This document shows, piece after piece, positions 6,977-7,885 of a DNA stretch of 7,885 bases. The translations under genes and the position numbers were made by a program. Under the pieces are notes generated by a model that saw nothing but the letters and a program-made list of their open reading frames with translations, did no database searches and was not told the origin of the DNA. Position 1 is the stretch's first letter; every line of letters begins with the position of its first letter. Source of the stretch: Thermohalobaculum sp039033215 (GTDB taxonomy: Bacteria; Pseudomonadota; Alphaproteobacteria; Rhodobacterales; Rhodobacteraceae); NCBI GenBank assembly GCA_039033215.1, contig JBCCDA010000146.1:1-7885 (forward strand), read 5' to 3'.

Positions 6977-7165
6977 ACGGCCTCCCCATTGATTATTACG
7001 GACCCGCCGCTCCATCCGTGAATGAGCGCCTCAGTAGAGAACCGGACCGCGGGATGCCCGCATTGGGCCGCTTCTTTCAATTCACAATCAGATTTGACGC
7101 CGCCCGTTTGAGCTGCCTCAACCGAGCTGGTCCACCATCATGTTTAGGAAAACGGAGGACCAGAG

Positions 7166-7484
7166 ATGATTGGGAAGCGAGACAAGCCGGAAGAAATTGT
7201 CACCACGCTACGGCGAGTCGAAGTGCTTGTCGGCCAGAGCGTGCCCCGAGCTGACGCGATCCGTCAAATCGGCGGCGAGCCATTGAGTCCGCCATTGGTC
7301 AGAGGACAATGACGAGCGAGCAGACTTACTGCCGGTGGAGGAAGAAGTAAGCGGGATGGGTGCAGAGCAGCTCAAGGACTTGAAGTGGCTACAGAAAAGG
7401 AACGAACGGAGCCGGCGGGCTGTATCCGATTTCATCCCAGACAAACTCATCTTGGCGGAGGCTGCAAAGGGGAAGCTTCTGAGC
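7166..7484 (+). pseudogene. Broken transposase OrfA of IS3-family element
   Basis: OrfA is the helix-turn-helix DNA-binding half of an IS3 transposase. It begins at an ATG with ggagg (7154-7158) seven bases upstream and reads KPEEIVTTLRRVEVLVGQ and ADAIRQIG (up to about 7273), then stops at 7310-7312. The next expected block appears in another frame as TSEQTYCRWRKK (7312-7347), ended by taa where the family has Tyr. A one-base loss then restores family sequence in the third frame: GMGAEQLKDLKWLQKRNER and RAVSDFIPDKLILAEAAKG, to about 7484. Roughly 36 extra bases at about 7274-7309 separate the first two blocks and contain a gccattg direct repeat (7279-7285 and 7291-7297). One insertion, one nonsense change and one deletion make it non-functional. 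Confidence 0.8.
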
Positions 7485-7522
7485 CGTTCGCGCGGGTGCA
7501 CCACTGGTTTGAGCATCCGCAT

Positions 7523-7712
7523 GCGAACCGCCGCCGTGCCTGTATCAACGGGTCCAACAGTCGCTTGGCGTGAGAGAGCGTCGCGCCTGCCGGACGCTTG
7601 GCCAGCACCGTTCAACGCAACGTCGAGTACCACAAGGTCGATCCAACGAAGGCAGGATGGTTGGGGACATGATCTAACTGACCCGGCAGTACGGCCGGTA
7701 CCGCTCTCGTGT
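7523..7712 (+). pseudogene. Broken N-terminal fragment of transposase OrfB
   Basis: OrfB would carry the DDE catalytic core. Only its N-terminal helical region is detectable. NRRRACIN reads in one frame (7526-7549), then a frameshift leads into VQQSLGVRERRACRTLGQHR and STQRRVP in another (7552-7629). It continues to GDMI, a taa stop at 7675-7677, then LTRQYGRYR (7678-7704). These match the usual RRRAC...LGVSERRACRVLGQHRSTQR and RQYGRYGYRR blocks remembered for this family. About 40 bases with no family match (roughly 7485-7525) separate it from the OrfA fragment. The catalytic half is absent, so no transposition activity is possible. Confidence 0.75.
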
Positions 7713-7781
7713 ATCGACCCGGTGAAATCGTGCTCGTGCTACACGGAAGAAAGAGTAGCGATGAGCGGTGAGCCAATGTCT

Positions 7782-7807
7782 CGCCAACGGTCCGAGTGAC
7801 GTTGGCG
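7782..7807. repeat. Inverted repeat before the edge gene
   Basis: Perfect 8-bp arms cgccaacg (7782-7789) and cgttggcg (7800-7807) with a 10-base spacer end three bases before the GTG at 7811. The hairpin would cover the ribosome-binding region of that start, so it could hinder its translation, or the true start could lie elsewhere. It may also be part of an insertion-sequence end. Confidence 0.4.
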
Positions 7808-7810
7808 CAC

Positions 7811-7885
7811 GTGGCAGACGATATCAAACGTTGGACGGCGAAGCGTAAGAGCGCGCTTGTCATTGGGGTTATCCAGGGCAAGACG
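7811..7885 (+). CDS. Partial HTH transposase-like OrfA, cut by window edge
   Basis: Twenty-five codons are visible from GTG to the end, reading DDIKRWTAKRKSALVIGVIQGKT. This matches, from memory, the start of a small helix-turn-helix protein family encoded by insertion sequences in alphaproteobacteria (MxxDIKRWTAKRKSALV...IIQGKTTVAEA type). It differs in family from the OrfA at 7166, so it indicates a second element abutting the first. The frame is open upstream to about 7772, no Shine-Dalgarno is visible and the start is uncertain. A related fold occurs in the cell-cycle regulator SciP (DUF1153), an alternative I consider less likely next to IS debris. Whether the rest of the gene is intact cannot be judged here. 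Confidence 0.55.
   Translation, partial: MADDIKRWTAKRKSALVIGVIQGKT

Larger units (their letters stand above)
6801..7108. other. Non-coding stretch between importer operon and IS remnant
   Basis: About 310 bases in which I recognise no protein family on either strand. Short open frames exist on both strands (for example a 66-codon one on the minus strand at 6880-7080), but none has a good ribosome site or a familiar motif. Expected ABC ATPase motifs (Walker A, LSGGQ) are absent, so this is not a broken ATPase gene that I can see. It contains the two adjoining dyads listed separately. Confidence 0.5.
7109..7712 (+). mobile_element. Decayed IS3-family insertion sequence, left part
   Basis: The piece carries recognisable fragments of IS3-family OrfA and OrfB in correct order but in several reading frames. 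A plausible left end is the TGAGCTGCC at 7109, since IS3-family ends start with TG. It lies 57 bases before the OrfA start, a normal distance for such elements. I compared only with remembered family sequences, so this end is a guess. The right part, including the DDE catalytic core of OrfB, is missing: similarity stops near 7704-7712. No right end or target duplication can be seen. The subgroup looks IS407-like, from memory of KPEEIVTKLRQVEVL-type OrfA proteins. Confidence 0.75.

Noticed and set aside
6880..7080. 66-codon minus-strand frame in the intergenic stretch
   Set aside because: No family resemblance, no good ribosome site, and it spans the palindromic block; not enough to call a gene.
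7208..7633. 141-codon minus-strand frame across the IS remnant
   Set aside because: It is antisense to readable IS3 transposase fragments and has no motif of its own.
1..7885. CRISPR array, tRNA, rRNA or toxin-antitoxin pair
   Set aside because: I looked for regularly spaced repeats, cloverleaf-like segments and small paired genes and saw none.

Overview
The window is GC-rich DNA with a gene set and codon use typical of a proteobacterium. An alphaproteobacterium (Rhodobacterales or Rhizobiales type) is my best guess. This rests on the strong G/C third-position preference, the Sec-type periplasmic binding protein, and the style of the insertion-sequence debris at the right end. No rRNA or other marker is present to confirm it.

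Layout. 1-251: left flank with no recognisable gene, holding two inverted repeats. 252-3172, minus strand: two adjacent genes for metal-dependent amidohydrolases of the cytosine deaminase/chlorohydrolase class (COG0402), read leftwards as a likely two-gene operon. 3173-3282: a 110-bp divergent intergenic region that must hold the control signals for both directions. 3283-6750, plus strand: a three-gene operon for a peptide/nickel-type (Dpp/Opp-like) ABC importer, with permease B, permease C (ATGA overlap) and a family-5 periplasmic substrate-binding protein with a very strong Shine-Dalgarno. 6774-6800: a 12-bp perfect hairpin downstream. 6801-7108: non-coding, with two adjoining dyad elements, one a perfect 16-bp palindrome. 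7109 to about 7712: a decayed IS3-family element carrying stops, frameshifts and small insertions. 7811-7885: the start of a second, different transposase-like helix-turn-helix gene that runs off the edge.

How it may work. The divergent pairing of an importer with two amidohydrolases suggests an uptake-and-degradation module. The periplasmic protein would bind a small nitrogenous ligand, the two permeases would pass it inward, and the cytoplasmic amidohydrolases would hydrolyse or deaminate it, possibly at successive steps. The ligand cannot be read from sequence. Family-5 binding proteins carry far more than peptides, and COG0402 covers heterocycle deaminases, dechlorinases and amidohydrolases. 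No ATP-binding subunit is encoded in the window, and the operon stops at a hairpin followed by IS debris, so ATPases must come from elsewhere. Both amidohydrolases keep the metal-binding HxH, His, His, Asp set but lack the usual catalytic Glu of the HxxE motif (Gln in one, Gly in the other). This is the most interesting protein-level observation here. I see no clearly new system; the locus looks like a catabolic transport module of unknown substrate next to mobile-element scar DNA.
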